A stretch of 64,000 nt of DNA, taken from Fervidicoccus fontis Kam940. GTDB taxonomy: Archaea > Thermoproteota > Thermoprotei_A > Sulfolobales > Fervidicoccaceae. Position numbers and translations under genes: made by a program. How positions within the stretch are numbered: the first letter of the stretch is position 1; every line of letters begins with the position of its first letter. The DNA is taken from NCBI RefSeq assembly GCF_000258425.1, contig NC_017461.1:620001-684000 (forward strand), written 5' to 3'. Positions 1-9,430 of the stretch are shown piece by piece. The notes beneath the pieces were generated by a model. The model had not been told where the DNA came from, made no database searches, and saw nothing but the letters and a program-made list of their open reading frames with translations.

Positions 1-39
1 AATGTTTTTATTTTTCGATAGAAGAGAGCTCGATGAGAA

Positions 40-864
40 TCAGATGAATTCCCTCGGTATTCCATCGGGGCTGAATGCTTTCTTCGGCCATATTCCATGC
101 CTATTCATTAGCTCGACAACATGCGGATAGAGGAATACATACTCCTCCTCGAAGCTTTCCTCAAGAGATGGATCTATGCTACCCAGCCTCTCCTTGAGCT
201 CTCTGCAAGATTCCTCTCCGCTGAAGCTCATCATCACTGCTGGATGAGCTTCGACACCCGCATCCAGGAGGTTCTCCAGAGCTCTTATCTGAAGCTCGAA
301 GAATTCTTGCCTCGCTCCAGTTATCTCGAAGAATTCTTCGCTATTGCAACCCTTTATCGATACTCTGACGTGGAGATTCACGAAAGGAGAGAGCTCCTGG
401 GCGAGCTCCCTCGAATATCCCAAGTATATGCCGTTCGTCTCCAGAATGAAGGTTTTATCCCGATCTCGGAATGTTCTCAGCACTCCGAGGAGGTGCTCGA
501 AACCCAGGGTTGGCTCCCCTCCACTGATTCTAACATAGCTATATCCCTTTTCCTCAGCTATCAGAGAGAGCCTTTCAGCTACAGCTTCAGGGGAGTAAAA
601 TTCGCCGTAGCTCCTAGGGCTATCCCTCTGTCTCCAGCTCCAGCAGAACTTGCACTTCAGATTGCAGCCCACGGCATCAGCTGTAGCTATTCCTCCGTAC
701 CATCTACCTCCCCGGAACCTGTAGTACTTCCTGTAGAGAGATCCCCCCTCTCTTCTTGTCACGACTTCCTCAATGATTTTGCCCAGTGCAATGGGGTCGT
801 ATCCCGTCTCCATGCCGAACAGCTCTTCTTTTGTGATCCCTCCTTCCCGAAGTTTCTCAGTCAT
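40..864 (-). CDS. Radical SAM protein
   Basis: This 274-residue protein carries the CX3CX2C cluster CNLKCKFC at residues 67-74, which binds the 4Fe-4S cluster that cleaves S-adenosylmethionine. A glycine-rich SAM-binding motif (SGGEPTLG) and the strand motif LETNG follow in the order expected for radical SAM enzymes. The start is an ATG near a purine-rich stretch, and the stop lies close to the window edge. The long C-terminal part has no extra cysteine cluster, so it does not look like an activase with auxiliary clusters. The substrate cannot be read from the sequence. It stands alone next to a tRNA gene, which gives no functional hint. I am sure of the superfamily and unsure of the reaction. 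Confidence 0.88.
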   Translation of the reverse strand: MTEKLREGGITKEELFGMETGYDPIALGKIIEEVVTRREGGSLYRKYYRFRGGRWYGGIATADAVGCNLKCKFCWSWRQRDSPRSYGEFYSPEAVAERLSLIAEEKGYSYVRISGGEPTLGFEHLLGVLRTFRDRDKTFILETNGIYLGYSRELAQELSPFVNLHVRVSIKGCNSEEFFEITGARQEFFELQIRALENLLDAGVEAHPAVMMSFSGEESCRELKERLGSIDPSLEESFEEEYVFLYPHVVELMNRHGIWPKKAFSPDGIPREFI

Positions 865-1141
865 TTTGAGGAAAGTTGATCCTTTTGAGAATATGTTCCA
901 AGGCGCTCATAAGCTTTTTGAAGGACAGAAAGAAATGTGAAAAATTGGAAATGTTGTGAGCTTCTGTGCCCTAAAGAGCGGAGCTTTCAGTATTTATGTC
1001 GAGCTCTTCACAGCTCATCACCACCATAAATTGCGGTTGTTTTTCACATTGAAAGTTTTATAAAGTCCGTTCGAGCAAAGAAAAGAGAAAAACCGGCTCA
1101 TGCATCTAGAGATGCGTTGATGCGTCACAGCTCGAAATAGG
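865..1141. other. Intergenic region with decayed hairpin repeats and a palindrome
   Basis: No gene is visible here. On the minus strand around 1011-1035 there is a decayed version of a hairpin (an ATTTATGG-type loop flanked by GC-rich arms) that also occurs at 1795-1814 and, well preserved, at the right end of the window. A perfect 14-base palindrome (GCATCTAGAGATGC) lies at 1102-1115, upstream of the tRNA. A TATA-like stretch (TTTTATAAAG) lies near 1052-1062. Confidence 0.4.
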
Positions 1142-1216
1142 GGGCCCGTCGTCTAGCCTGGTTAGGACGCCGCCCTGACACGGCGGAGGCCCTGGGTTCG
1201 AGTCCCAGCGGGCCCA
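1142..1216 (+). tRNA. tRNA-Val (GAC)
   Basis: A complete cloverleaf can be drawn. The acceptor arms are GGGCCCG and CGGGCCC with discriminator A. The D stem is GTCT/GGAC. The anticodon stem CCGCC/GGCGG encloses the loop CTGACAC, giving anticodon GAC with A at position 37. The T arm is CTGGG-TTCGAGT-CCCAG. CCA is not encoded and no intron is seen. A second tRNA-Val(GAC) lies on the other strand at 36633-36706 and differs in the D loop, position 37, the variable loop and the T loop. Confidence 0.95.
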
Positions 1217-1249
1217 CTATCAATTTATCAGAGTTCTTCTTCGGTATTG

Positions 1250-1765
1250 AGTTTATATAAGGTATCATACCAGTTGTGAGCTATTCTGCGAATCCGCTCA
1301 CATTTCCGCTAGGGCGATGTTTGTAGTGAACCATCCCACCATCACGAAGGGGATTTTTTCTTCAGCCCCCGAGAGGTTAAACTAAATGCTAGCTTCAGAT
1401 CCTTCAACTAGCGTTGAGCTGACCTCCTCCTGCTCCAAGGGAACCCTAGCTCTTTAGAGCTGATCATCGGTTTCCATCATTTACTCGCTTCCACATATCT
1501 CATCTTCTGGACACCCGGGAATGCAAGAGATCCTCATATCTGAGTAATTGCCTTTCCCTGATGTTCGATGCTCCTATGAGGTCTCTATCAGTTTCAAGGA
1601 ATAGATAGGGCTTTGTTCTCGGTTATCTTTTCAAATAGATTAGTTCAATGCTCTTCTGTATCTTCTCAGAAGGTCTTGTACTGTGGGCTCGGGGCTAACC
1701 TTCTTCCCAATTGTCACGGTTAGCACTTCTCCACCGCCCACAGCTTAAGCACGTCAAGTGCTAAT
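1250..1765 (-). pseudogene. Decayed tnpB of an IS200/605-type element
   Basis: On the minus strand, around 1750-1645, the DNA reads as a TnpB-like N-terminus (LTVTIGKKVSPEPTVQDLLR followed by RYRRALN). Around 1605-1500 another frame gives the typical TnpB C-terminal motif ETDRDLIGASNI. The roughly 300 residues between these parts are missing, and stops and frame changes are frequent, so this is an internally deleted relic. A GC-rich paired motif at about 1312-1370 (GGGC...GCCCCC enclosing CCCTTCG-type arms) resembles the one at 25818-25869. A hairpin of the family seen at both window ends lies just upstream of the N-terminal part at 1795-1814. The relic sits right after tRNA-Val. Confidence 0.75.
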
Positions 1766-1794
1766 GAAAGCATGGAAAATTTATGAGTATTCAT

Positions 1795-1814
1795 CCTCAC
1801 CATAAATGGCGAGG
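1795..1814 (-). repeat. Hairpin of the IS200/605-type end family
   Basis: The sequence folds as a stem of about nine base pairs (CCTCACCAT with ATGGCGAGG, one mismatch). It matches the hairpin preserved at 63967-63995 and the weaker copy at 47075-47100. Its position just 5' of the tnpB relic supports an insertion-sequence origin. Confidence 0.5.
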
Positions 1815-1927
1815 CTTCCAAGAGGTAAAATTTATATATATAAAAAAATTTTTATACGAGTTTATCTTAAACATACTTGGAAACTGGCTTTCCTTGCTGG
1901 CTCCTTTTCCGGATGAAGTGATGCCTA

Positions 1928-4900
1928 ATGAACTACGTTAGGTCATCGGCTCCAGTTCTTTTAATACTAGTCTTAATAAGCCCGCTATCAGCTCCAATAG
2001 TCGAGGCCCAGAGAGATACGTATAAGGAGTTGGAGAACTGGATTAAACAAAATCTTAGGCCAATAGGCTTTACTCTCTACCGTGGACCCGCTTACAATAC
2101 GACTGGCTTGTATAATGACCCTTTGGTAGAAGTGAGATTGAACAACTATTCGAGGCCTATCGTGGCAAAGTACAGTGACTTCATAAACATGGTCAATAGA
2201 GGAGCCTATAACCTCACATTCCTAGTCGTCTCATATGGAAGTGGTATATATGGACCTATTGTCGCTACTTGGCCCCCCTACAACTTCACTCACAGCAGGA
2301 TGGTCGATCCCATCGCGTTGGCATGGGGAGCCTACCCAACACAAAACTATCCTATTGACTTCTTCTACAGCAATGAAGCCGACCCCTACACGATCAACGC
2401 ACTTCACTTCAACCTGTCCGAACCAATCTTCTCGAAAAACCCCGAATATCTATATTCCTACCTCCCGTTAAGCAACAGTTCGCGGACCACTCTACCAAAA
2501 GGCGAGAACTTAATACTAGGCCTATACCCGTTCAGCGGCTACGACGAAGTTTATGATGTCCTAGCTGGAGCTTTGAAAAGCGATAGAGAGGTGCCTCTAC
2601 CATACGAGTTGAGCAGGATACTGGAAGCGATGCCCAAAGATGACCCATTCGCCTCCACGATATCGGTAACCTGGGAGGTGATTGGCGACAGAGGATATTT
2701 GAAGCCAGCTGTGCTGTATAACTACACTCACCTGGCCCCCCAAAATCTGAGCCTCATAGCCTATGTCAGTTCCCCATTCTACAATCCTGAGAACATGACT
2801 TACGAGCAGTGGTATGCTGAGGCTGTTGAACAAGGAAAGGGTGAAGTTGATAGGACTGACTACAAAGTGTCTCTCCGCAGCTACAGCACAAGGATCTTCC
2901 GTCCTTTCGGTGTCCCATTGAAAACTTATTCCTTGCTAATAGACTTGGCTAACTCTACTGCCTCACGCCTTCTCACCTCCAGCTCAATGTTCTTCATAAT
3001 AAGTCCGGAGGTCTTCAACGGAACTGAAACGGTGAAATTAACTATAGCGGATCTCAGGGGTAGATTCAATATAACATATTTCTTGAACATAGAGATAGGT
3101 CCGGAAAAATTCAAGGTGGACGTGGAGTACGAGCACTTCGAGAGTAAAACAAGTGAAGAACATGCGTCTGTAACTAGGCAAAAATACCACTACATCGAGC
3201 AAGATTCAACCAGGAGCTACGATGAGGACGGGTGCTTAGTAACCAGCTTAAATTTGAAGAGCCACGAATCTTATACCTACAAATATCAAAGCGGCACTCA
3301 ACCTGTTGATTTTGGAAATAGTTTTGAATTGTATGAACAAGGAGAAGAATACTCTGCCTCGGGTGGAGGCGAGGTTAAGATAGGGGGATGGCTCCCCAAC
3401 CCACCTCCACCGGGCAACGTCATCGAAGTGAGCTATGACCTAGAGGGATCCAAGCAGAGCTATTGGCATAGTCTGCATGAATATAAAGGTTTAGCTGGGA
3501 AGTCATATGGCAATCCATGGATGTCTTGCTGGTACTATGGCTACGATGATCAAGGCAATCTGCAGAAATACAGTGTGGACTGTTATTCGTTAAGATATTC
3601 TGGTGAAGCTTGTGCGAATTTATTATCTAATGCGGAAAGCTGGTACTTGGAAAAATGGAATCAAATTAATGAAATCAAAGATATGTATGGTAGAATTTAT
3701 TATAAAGATTATACAAGCAGTTATTTGGAGGAGAGCCATTTCAACTCTAACACGCTTTCTCGCCATGTCGGCATCCTCTACATGAACGACAAGTTAGTTG
3801 AGTTGAGATCTGTCGGAATCTCAGAAGCTGAGCGGGGTTGGAGTAGTAGCTATAGTACATCGACCTACCCCGAGGAGAGAAAGGTGATTATCCTCAACGA
3901 GACTAAGTCTTGGGGGAGCTGCCAAAGTGTCTCACTTAATAAAAATGTATATGTTGAAACGGGAGCGTATTTAGAAGCCAATGTGTGGAGTTATCGTACT
4001 GAAACCTCCTACAACTACGATTCGTGGGATGAGTTTCCCCAATATAAACCAGGTTCCTTAGAACCAGGAATGAACGAATTCAAATCATCTTATGTCATGG
4101 TTTATGACCAGAAGGTCTCATATGGACCCCCCTCGGGCTCTGAGTCGAAGAATCTGTTCGTTTATTTCGATAAGACCGATGTGTTTCCTGGAGAGAACGT
4201 CACGGGTTTCGTGCGTACATACGGCGTCGATCCAAACCAGACTCGAGTAACATTGAGCGCTTTCCTGAGCTTCAACGGTACTACTGTGAAGCTCAACTCA
4301 GAGCCATCCATAGTCGAACTTGATGAAGAGGGGGTTGGCTCTTTCACGCTGAAGATGCCGAGCGTAAGTGATATAAACAAGACTTTCAATTCCCTTGGCT
4401 TCCTTCCTCCTCTACTCACCGTTAACTTGACAGCTATGGACAACAACGGGCAGAAGTCATACGCAACCCTCGCACTACACGTGACCACGAAGAACCTCGT
4501 GCTAGACTTACACGACATCGACATACCTGTACCGGAGGAGCTATATAAGGGGAAAGGTCTCGTCCTGGAGAAAGTCAGCGGCACCTACAAACCCCTCATC
4601 GATAAGCCTCTGAAGCTAGGTAGAGACGTTTACATAAATCTCCAGGTCAGAGAGAAGAGCAGTGGTAACATAGTCTACTGGGTTGCTGAAAACAAAGGCA
4701 AGAGCAGGATTTTAATAGATGTCACAAGCCTGGATCTACGCGAGAACGAGACTTATATTGTAAGCTACGAACTAGCGATGGATTTATCTTCAATCTTCCA
4801 AAACACGAAGTACGGTTGGGTCCAACTTAACGTGACAGATGTTGGTTTGGAGTTCAAGCTCAGCGACTTCACGGAGGAGAGGACAAACAAGTTCCTGGAC

Positions 4901-7900
4901 ATCTACGTTCCGTACTCGCTCTTCCTGAAGTACTACAAGCAGTTGATAGCACTCGCCGGGAACGACGATAGGTTTAAGATGCTCCTCGCCGATCAGGCAA
5001 TCCCATTCGATTTGCTGAGAAATGCCCTGAAGAAAATGATCGAGGCCGCATCTCTAACGGATGCAGAAGTCCACAAAATACTCGATGGCATCTTCGGGAA
5101 ACTGGATAACACGTTCCTCAAGATTGGGCCGAGGGTGATGTTCCCGTTAGTTTTAACCGATGACGCTTTGTCGAGCGAGCTCGAGGTCTTCAGCAAGGAC
5201 TTGAGCTTCAGAGATAAGAGGTTCAACCTCACCTATAGTAGTCTCGAAGACCCGGATAATTACTGGAGCAAGTTCGCCAAGCTGATTGTACTTCAGGCCA
5301 TGATGCTCAAGACCTACATATATGCTGAGTCAATAACGCTGCTGGCATCGAAGATCATCGCTCTAGCAGTCACGCTGGAGACCTTCAAAGGTTTGTTCAC
5401 TTACACGAAGCTCTGGAACAAAGGAAACTTGTTCAGTTTCTTAAACAACAAATTCAAGGGTGGCGCCTTCGCCTTGTCGAAGGACACGCAGAAAATGATT
5501 GGGGCGTTCAAAGTTGGTGCGCTCACAACGTTGGGTGATTTCCTCAACATACTCGCGTTAACCAACCCGTGGCTCGGCGGCATGAGCGCTCTGAAGGGTT
5601 GGCTCGTCAATATGACTGGAGACAGGGACATGGCCAGCATTATCCTAGCGTTGATATTCAAGGTGATCAGGTTCGTTATGGTGTTCCTCGTTGGCTGGGG
5701 CGAGTTCGCGGGAGAAATGGGCTTCGAGATCATGTTTCAGATAGTCAACTTCGTTGTGGCCCACGTCCTCATGTTCTTCACTAGCCTGATGAACCAATTG
5801 ATTGTTGTCCAGGAGGTTGCCAAAGGGATCTATGCATGGGGAGTGATCCCGGGCATCTTATCGTTCTTCCTCAAGCAGTATGGGGGCGATTATTCCTTCA
5901 AAGATTTAGCAATTACGGTGGGAGCAGGCGGAGAGAGCAAGTGGGCTTCGAGGCAAGAGCCAGAGCCCGTGTTACATTTGGGCTACTGGTACACGGACGA
6001 GCAGGCTTTCTTCTTCGTAGCTGATATATACAAGAATTACGTTGAGCCCATCGCATCTCTGACGATATCCACGCTGAGAGGGCTGGATGGAGTTTTAGCC
6101 AAGTTGAAGGGAAGTGGTCTTGCGGCTTCTGAAGAGGTCCTGAAGTTCATGAACACTCCTCTACAGGTCACAGTCACCACCAAGGACGGAGCCAAGGTTT
6201 TCCCAGTGAAGCTCAACGACGTCCTATCCAAGTCATACCTAGCTTTTGTGGGCGTCTTGGTCACGGACTTAATGATGAAGGTCGGTTGGAACCTGGCGTT
6301 CTACAACGCTCTGGTAAAGGGGAATGATGCGGTGAAAGGGTGGATGTTCATAGTGCAGGTGATGCAGGCACTGGCCCCCCTGACAGCGGGGCTTCTAACC
6401 TCTAGGATCCCCTTGGCCAGGTCTCCCGCAATGAGCCCAGCGCCAGCAATGGAGCAGAGTGCCTCGATGAGTCTTTCCCCCTATGTCCTGAGTCCGGTTT
6501 CAAATAACCCGACTTATGCCTCAGCCAGAAGTTATTCGAGCGAGTTGACAGGTTTGTCTAAGAGGCTAGAGGAATTGAGGGGGCCTTTCTTGGACATGCT
6601 GAACACCAACAGGTACAACCTCGCCAAGTTGGAGGAATTATCTTCGGTGATGAACGAGGGAGACCTAGCTCTTCTGAGGGTAGCCTACCATGTCAAAGAT
6701 GCTGAGGCTCTGGACTACCTGCTTGGTCTTAGGGACCAGTATTACTCTGCGCTGAGCAATGTTGCCCTGGTCATTGAGATGGTAATGGATTCGCCGTCTC
6801 TCAGAACGTCTTCGCGGCTCGCACCAATCGTTGATGTTAACATCAATGAGATGGTTGAGGCATTGAAAAATGCGACTAAGGTCCTGCGCCAAGCCGAGTC
6901 GAATGGTGCTGTAGCCGATGCCATTGGTCCTGCCATATTAGTGAGGGGGGAGGACATAGATTCGTCGAACTATCCATATGAGGGGAAAATAGCCGTGACA
7001 GTCAACAACCTGGGGGATAGTTCTGCTAGGGTTAAGATAGTTGTGGGGGAGACCAACTTGACCAAGAGCTCCGAGAGCGATGTGGTTGAGGTTCCGGCTT
7101 TCAGCTCAAAGACTCTTGAGCTGAGAGTTGAAGCCAAGCCTGGTTCCAGGGGTATCGCGACCCCAACGATACGAGTCTACGCGGAGGGAGAGCTGCTGTA
7201 CGAAATAGACACAATAGTCAAGCTAGAGGAAACGTTCTTCTCCGATAGAAAGGGAGATGTCTTCGCAGTGAGTGATGGCCCGATAACGTTGAGGACTGGC
7301 AACGAGTTCTACGTGACCCTTGTGAACTCAACCAGAGTTCAAGTATTCCTCCCAGGCTATGCTTCCGACTACTCTGTCACCCTGAACGACACCCTGGTTA
7401 GAAGCGGGATAATAAAGACGGGCAACGGGACGATAGTGGGTGTGTCGTTCACCAAGCCAGTGTCAGGCACTCTGAGAATAAAGCAGATGAACGTTAAGTC
7501 ACAGTATCTAAGCGGTTCTGGTGTGGTCTCAACTACTTTCGGAGTTAGCTTGGAGTCTGGCGGGAACTTGACGGCGCAGATCAGTTTGTACCTTGATAAC
7601 CCGTACCCGGAGGCTAGTTTGAACGCTACAAACGCTATCTTCCTCGCCATTGATTTGATCGAGGCCGAGTCCAGCTCCGCGTTGCTGAAGATAAAATACG
7701 AGGAATTTAACTTCAAAGACCCCTACCAGGTGCAGATCCTAAAGTACAACGCTACTATGGAGGCATACATACCTCTGAGAGACTTCAAGGTGGACATTGC
7801 ATCGAAGACCATATCCATTGAGATTAGTCCTGGTGACCCAGTTCTGGCTTTGGTGGGAGCCAAGGTGAGCGGACCTCAGGAGCCTTCCACGACCACTGGA

Positions 7901-8038
7901 CAGACTACCACGAGTTCTCCTGGAACTCAAAATCAGAGCGCAGGTCCAGGAACTACGGCCATGGTGATAGTTGGAGCAGCGGTGGCTATAGCTGTGATAG
8001 GGGTAGCCCTCTACGCTGCATCCAGGAGGAAGAAATAG
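1928..8038 (+). CDS. Giant secreted, C-terminally anchored surface protein
   Basis: This 2036-residue protein begins with a signal peptide (hydrophobic VLLILVLISPLS, then an AQ-type cleavage region near residue 27). It ends with a Ser/Thr-rich linker (about 1985-2009), one membrane helix (about 2010-2031) and a basic RRKK tail, the layout of archaeal cell-envelope proteins. Residues 30-1000 are beta-rich with many N-X-S/T sites and several cysteines. Residues of about 1120-1320 form a hydrophobic block that could be several membrane helices or a lipid-contacting core. After it come a low-complexity stretch (SPAMSPAPAM) and two or more beta-sandwich-like segments. I recognise no catalytic motif. 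The ATG follows a weak GGATGAAGTGATG site. It could be an S-layer partner or a giant adhesin. The gene stands alone and uses the high-GC codon style of the surrounding region. Confidence 0.85.
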   Translation: MNYVRSSAPVLLILVLISPLSAPIVEAQRDTYKELENWIKQNLRPIGFTLYRGPAYNTTGLYNDPLVEVRLNNYSRPIVAKYSDFINMVNRGAYNLTFLVVSYGSGIYGPIVATWPPYNFTHSRMVDPIALAWGAYPTQNYPIDFFYSNEADPYTINALHFNLSEPIFSKNPEYLYSYLPLSNSSRTTLPKGENLILGLYPFSGYDEVYDVLAGALKSDREVPLPYELSRILEAMPKDDPFASTISVTWEVIGDRGYLKPAVLYNYTHLAPQNLSLIAYVSSPFYNPENMTYEQWYAEAVEQGKGEVDRTDYKVSLRSYSTRIFRPFGVPLKTYSLLIDLANSTASRLLTSSSMFFIISPEVFNGTETVKLTIADLRGRFNITYFLNIEIGPEKFKVDVEYEHFESKTSEEHASVTRQKYHYIEQDSTRSYDEDGCLVTSLNLKSHESYTYKYQSGTQPVDFGNSFELYEQGEEYSASGGGEVKIGGWLPNPPPPGNVIEVSYDLEGSKQSYWHSLHEYKGLAGKSYGNPWMSCWYYGYDDQGNLQKYSVDCYSLRYSGEACANLLSNAESWYLEKWNQINEIKDMYGRIYYKDYTSSYLEESHFNSNTLSRHVGILYMNDKLVELRSVGISEAERGWSSSYSTSTYPEERKVIILNETKSWGSCQSVSLNKNVYVETGAYLEANVWSYRTETSYNYDSWDEFPQYKPGSLEPGMNEFKSSYVMVYDQKVSYGPPSGSESKNLFVYFDKTDVFPGENVTGFVRTYGVDPNQTRVTLSAFLSFNGTTVKLNSEPSIVELDEEGVGSFTLKMPSVSDINKTFNSLGFLPPLLTVNLTAMDNNGQKSYATLALHVTTKNLVLDLHDIDIPVPEELYKGKGLVLEKVSGTYKPLIDKPLKLGRDVYINLQVREKSSGNIVYWVAENKGKSRILIDVTSLDLRENETYIVSYELAMDLSSIFQNTKYGWVQLNVTDVGLEFKLSDFTEERTNKFLDIYVPYSLFLKYYKQLIALAGNDDRFKMLLADQAIPFDLLRNALKKMIEAASLTDAEVHKILDGIFGKLDNTFLKIGPRVMFPLVLTDDALSSELEVFSKDLSFRDKRFNLTYSSLEDPDNYWSKFAKLIVLQAMMLKTYIYAESITLLASKIIALAVTLETFKGLFTYTKLWNKGNLFSFLNNKFKGGAFALSKDTQKMIGAFKVGALTTLGDFLNILALTNPWLGGMSALKGWLVNMTGDRDMASIILALIFKVIRFVMVFLVGWGEFAGEMGFEIMFQIVNFVVAHVLMFFTSLMNQLIVVQEVAKGIYAWGVIPGILSFFLKQYGGDYSFKDLAITVGAGGESKWASRQEPEPVLHLGYWYTDEQAFFFVADIYKNYVEPIASLTISTLRGLDGVLAKLKGSGLAASEEVLKFMNTPLQVTVTTKDGAKVFPVKLNDVLSKSYLAFVGVLVTDLMMKVGWNLAFYNALVKGNDAVKGWMFIVQVMQALAPLTAGLLTSRIPLARSPAMSPAPAMEQSASMSLSPYVLSPVSNNPTYASARSYSSELTGLSKRLEELRGPFLDMLNTNRYNLAKLEELSSVMNEGDLALLRVAYHVKDAEALDYLLGLRDQYYSALSNVALVIEMVMDSPSLRTSSRLAPIVDVNINEMVEALKNATKVLRQAESNGAVADAIGPAILVRGEDIDSSNYPYEGKIAVTVNNLGDSSARVKIVVGETNLTKSSESDVVEVPAFSSKTLELRVEAKPGSRGIATPTIRVYAEGELLYEIDTIVKLEETFFSDRKGDVFAVSDGPITLRTGNEFYVTLVNSTRVQVFLPGYASDYSVTLNDTLVRSGIIKTGNGTIVGVSFTKPVSGTLRIKQMNVKSQYLSGSGVVSTTFGVSLESGGNLTAQISLYLDNPYPEASLNATNAIFLAIDLIEAESSSALLKIKYEEFNFKDPYQVQILKYNATMEAYIPLRDFKVDIASKTISIEISPGDPVLALVGAKVSGPQEPSTTTGQTTTSSPGTQNQSAGPGTTAMVIVGAAVAIAVIGVALYAASRRKK

Positions 8039-8040
8039 AT

Positions 8041-8248
8041 TTTTTCATCTCGCAAACTTTCTCATTTTTTTGTGAACCTCTCCACCTTCAATTGTGAAGC
8101 CTCGAGTTTTGAAAATGATATCCCGAAGATCCTAGATTCGAGTCCCCGCTAGTCAATGCATTCTCTTTTCAGTCTCAGGAGGCGGGACCTTTTAGAGAAC
8201 CTCTCTTGTCATTTGAAAAGCGGAAAATGGATTCGGAAAGGGAAGGGA
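8041..8248. other. Short intergenic region
   Basis: T-rich runs just after 8040 could end transcription of the giant gene. A tRNA T-arm-like string (TTCGAGTCCC) occurs near 8140, but its flanks do not pair as a T stem. Nothing else was recognised. Confidence 0.4.
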
Positions 8249-8515
8249 TCAGCTCCTGGGGAACTTCTTCCTGGATAGGTTGTAGCAGCCGCTCCCCCTC
8301 TCAATATATCCCTTCTCTATCAAGGACTCTATTATTCTCCTGGGCTCCTTAAGGCCCATTATACTCTCAAGCTCTCTCACAGCAAGTATCTCTCATACAG
8401 AAACATTACTCATGAAGTATGTGAGCACTTTGTACTCTTCATCGCTGAGGTCTGGATATTGCTTCCTCCTATCGCCCATCTGCCTTCTATCTTCGAACGG
8501 CACTTTCCTGTTCAT
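8249..8515 (-). pseudogene. Small winged-helix protein with an in-frame TGA
   Basis: Reading from an ATG with a strong upstream GAGGAG site, the frame gives 40 residues (MNRKVPFEDRRQMGDRRKQY and on), then TGA, then 47 more residues in the same frame ([19 protein letters not shown] and on) to a second TGA. The two halves together look like one winged helix-turn-helix DNA-binding protein of about 88 residues, with helix 2/3 after the stop and a YIERG-type wing. The start overlaps the end of the ribbon-helix-helix gene by 29 bases, so the two were probably co-transcribed regulators. A single nonsense change is the simplest reading; a sequencing error is possible. Confidence 0.6.
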
Positions 8516-8669
8516 CTCCTCTCTGCTTTGAGCTCAAGAGGAGACCTATGGCATACCTTATCGCGTCGCTCCTGCTCTCAAAGTGACCTCTGTTGACCAG
8601 ATCATCTATTTCTTGGGCCATTTCGATCGGGATCTTGCATGTTATCAGAGATGTTCCAATTCTCCCCAT
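8487..8669 (-). CDS. Ribbon-helix-helix transcriptional regulator
   Basis: The protein matches the ribbon-helix-helix (CopG/NikR-like) fold. A short N-terminal beta strand (SLITCKIPIEMAQEIDDLV) is followed by the classic turn motif GHFESRSDAIRYAI, which forms the second helix in the dimer. I start it at the internal ATG giving MGRIGTSL, about 60 residues; an upstream ATG would add eight residues. Such proteins act as dimers that bind palindromic operators, often their own. It overlaps the following winged-helix gene, which carries a nonsense codon. No antitoxin partner or metal-binding C-terminal domain is present. The target is unknown. Confidence 0.7.
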   Translation of the reverse strand: MGRIGTSLITCKIPIEMAQEIDDLVNRGHFESRSDAIRYAIGLLLSSKQRGDEQESAVRR

Positions 8670-8851
8670 TTGAACTTTCACCAAGATATGCATTTCGTAT
8701 GCTTAGGTTTTTAAAACAAAGCTCATCATCATTTCCCGAGCCTAAAGTTTTTTCCTCGAAGAAAGCGGGTGGATTGAAAAATCTTATTTTTTGGATATCC
8801 GCTATTTCCATAAGTTGTGAAACATTCAGATGTGAGATCGGAGATGCGGAA

Positions 8852-9427
8852 ATGGCGGATCCTTGGGAGAGGAGGAAGTCGGCTTTCCTCGAGAGGATAA
8901 AGAGAGATAGAGAGATCGGCTATCTTGACCCAGGAATAGAGGAGACGCTCGACCTCATAAACTCGAGGGAGAAGAGCTACACAACCTCCTCCTGCAGTGG
9001 CAGGATCTCCGCAGTAGACTCCGAGTTCCCATGGAAGAGGGACGATGAGCACCCAATCTTCAAGAAGCACGCTCCAATTACTGAGGAAGAGCTGGAGGAC
9101 TTTCTCAAGGTAGAGCCGAAGGACATCATTTGGCTGATAGTGAGCGGACCTATACTGCACATATGCTGCAGGGATATAGAAGAGGCGAGGGAGATGCTGA
9201 GGGTGGCGAGGCAGGCTGGGTTCAAGCATTCGGGCATAATGAGCATATCCGAGGACTGCTTCATGGTGGAGCTCATAAGTGGGACTCAGCTCTTTCTCCC
9301 GCTGAAGAGCAGGACAAAGCTATTTATAGAAGCAGGCTCCATGAATGATATCCTGTTTCTCGTCAACGAATCCCTCTCGGAAGGGAGAAATAGGCTGAAG
9401 AGGCTCAACGAGGCTCTGAGGGCGTGA
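8852..9427 (+). CDS. taw3: tRNA(Phe) 7-((3-amino-3-carboxypropyl)-4-demethylwyosine) N4-methyltransferase
   Basis: The protein matches the TYW3/Taw3 family, which methylates the wyosine base at position 37 of tRNA-Phe using S-adenosylmethionine. The hallmark TTSSCSGRI lies at about residues 43-52 and is followed by a PHILHICC-like segment (SGPILHICCRDIEEA) and the GFKHSGI motif. The open frame runs further upstream, but the family N-terminus (WERRKSAFLERI) and an ATG after GGAGATG place the start at 8852, giving 191 residues, a normal length. The next gene, a broken thiL, starts three bases after the stop. The gene looks intact although its neighbours on both sides are broken. Confidence 0.9.
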   Translation: MADPWERRKSAFLERIKRDREIGYLDPGIEETLDLINSREKSYTTSSCSGRISAVDSEFPWKRDDEHPIFKKHAPITEEELEDFLKVEPKDIIWLIVSGPILHICCRDIEEAREMLRVARQAGFKHSGIMSISEDCFMVELISGTQLFLPLKSRTKLFIEAGSMNDILFLVNESLSEGRNRLKRLNEALRA

Positions 9428-9430
9428 AAG

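Noticed and set aside
121-879. Long plus-strand open frame opposite the radical SAM gene
   Set aside because: It is the antisense shadow of a clear radical SAM protein and has no family-like text. The same holds for the antisense frames inside reverse gyrase, the P-type ATPase and the pilus genes.
985-1025. Minus-strand GTGATGA followed by CTGA near 1 kb
   Set aside because: The spacing is 24 bases and no C'/D' boxes are present. The sequence overlaps a decayed insertion-element hairpin.
8131-8160. tRNA 3'-end-like string (TTCGAGTCCC) that could be an attachment-site copy of tRNA-Val, making 1217-8150 an integrated element
   Set aside because: Only about ten bases match, the T stem does not pair, and there is no integrase. 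A real att repeat would be longer and exact.
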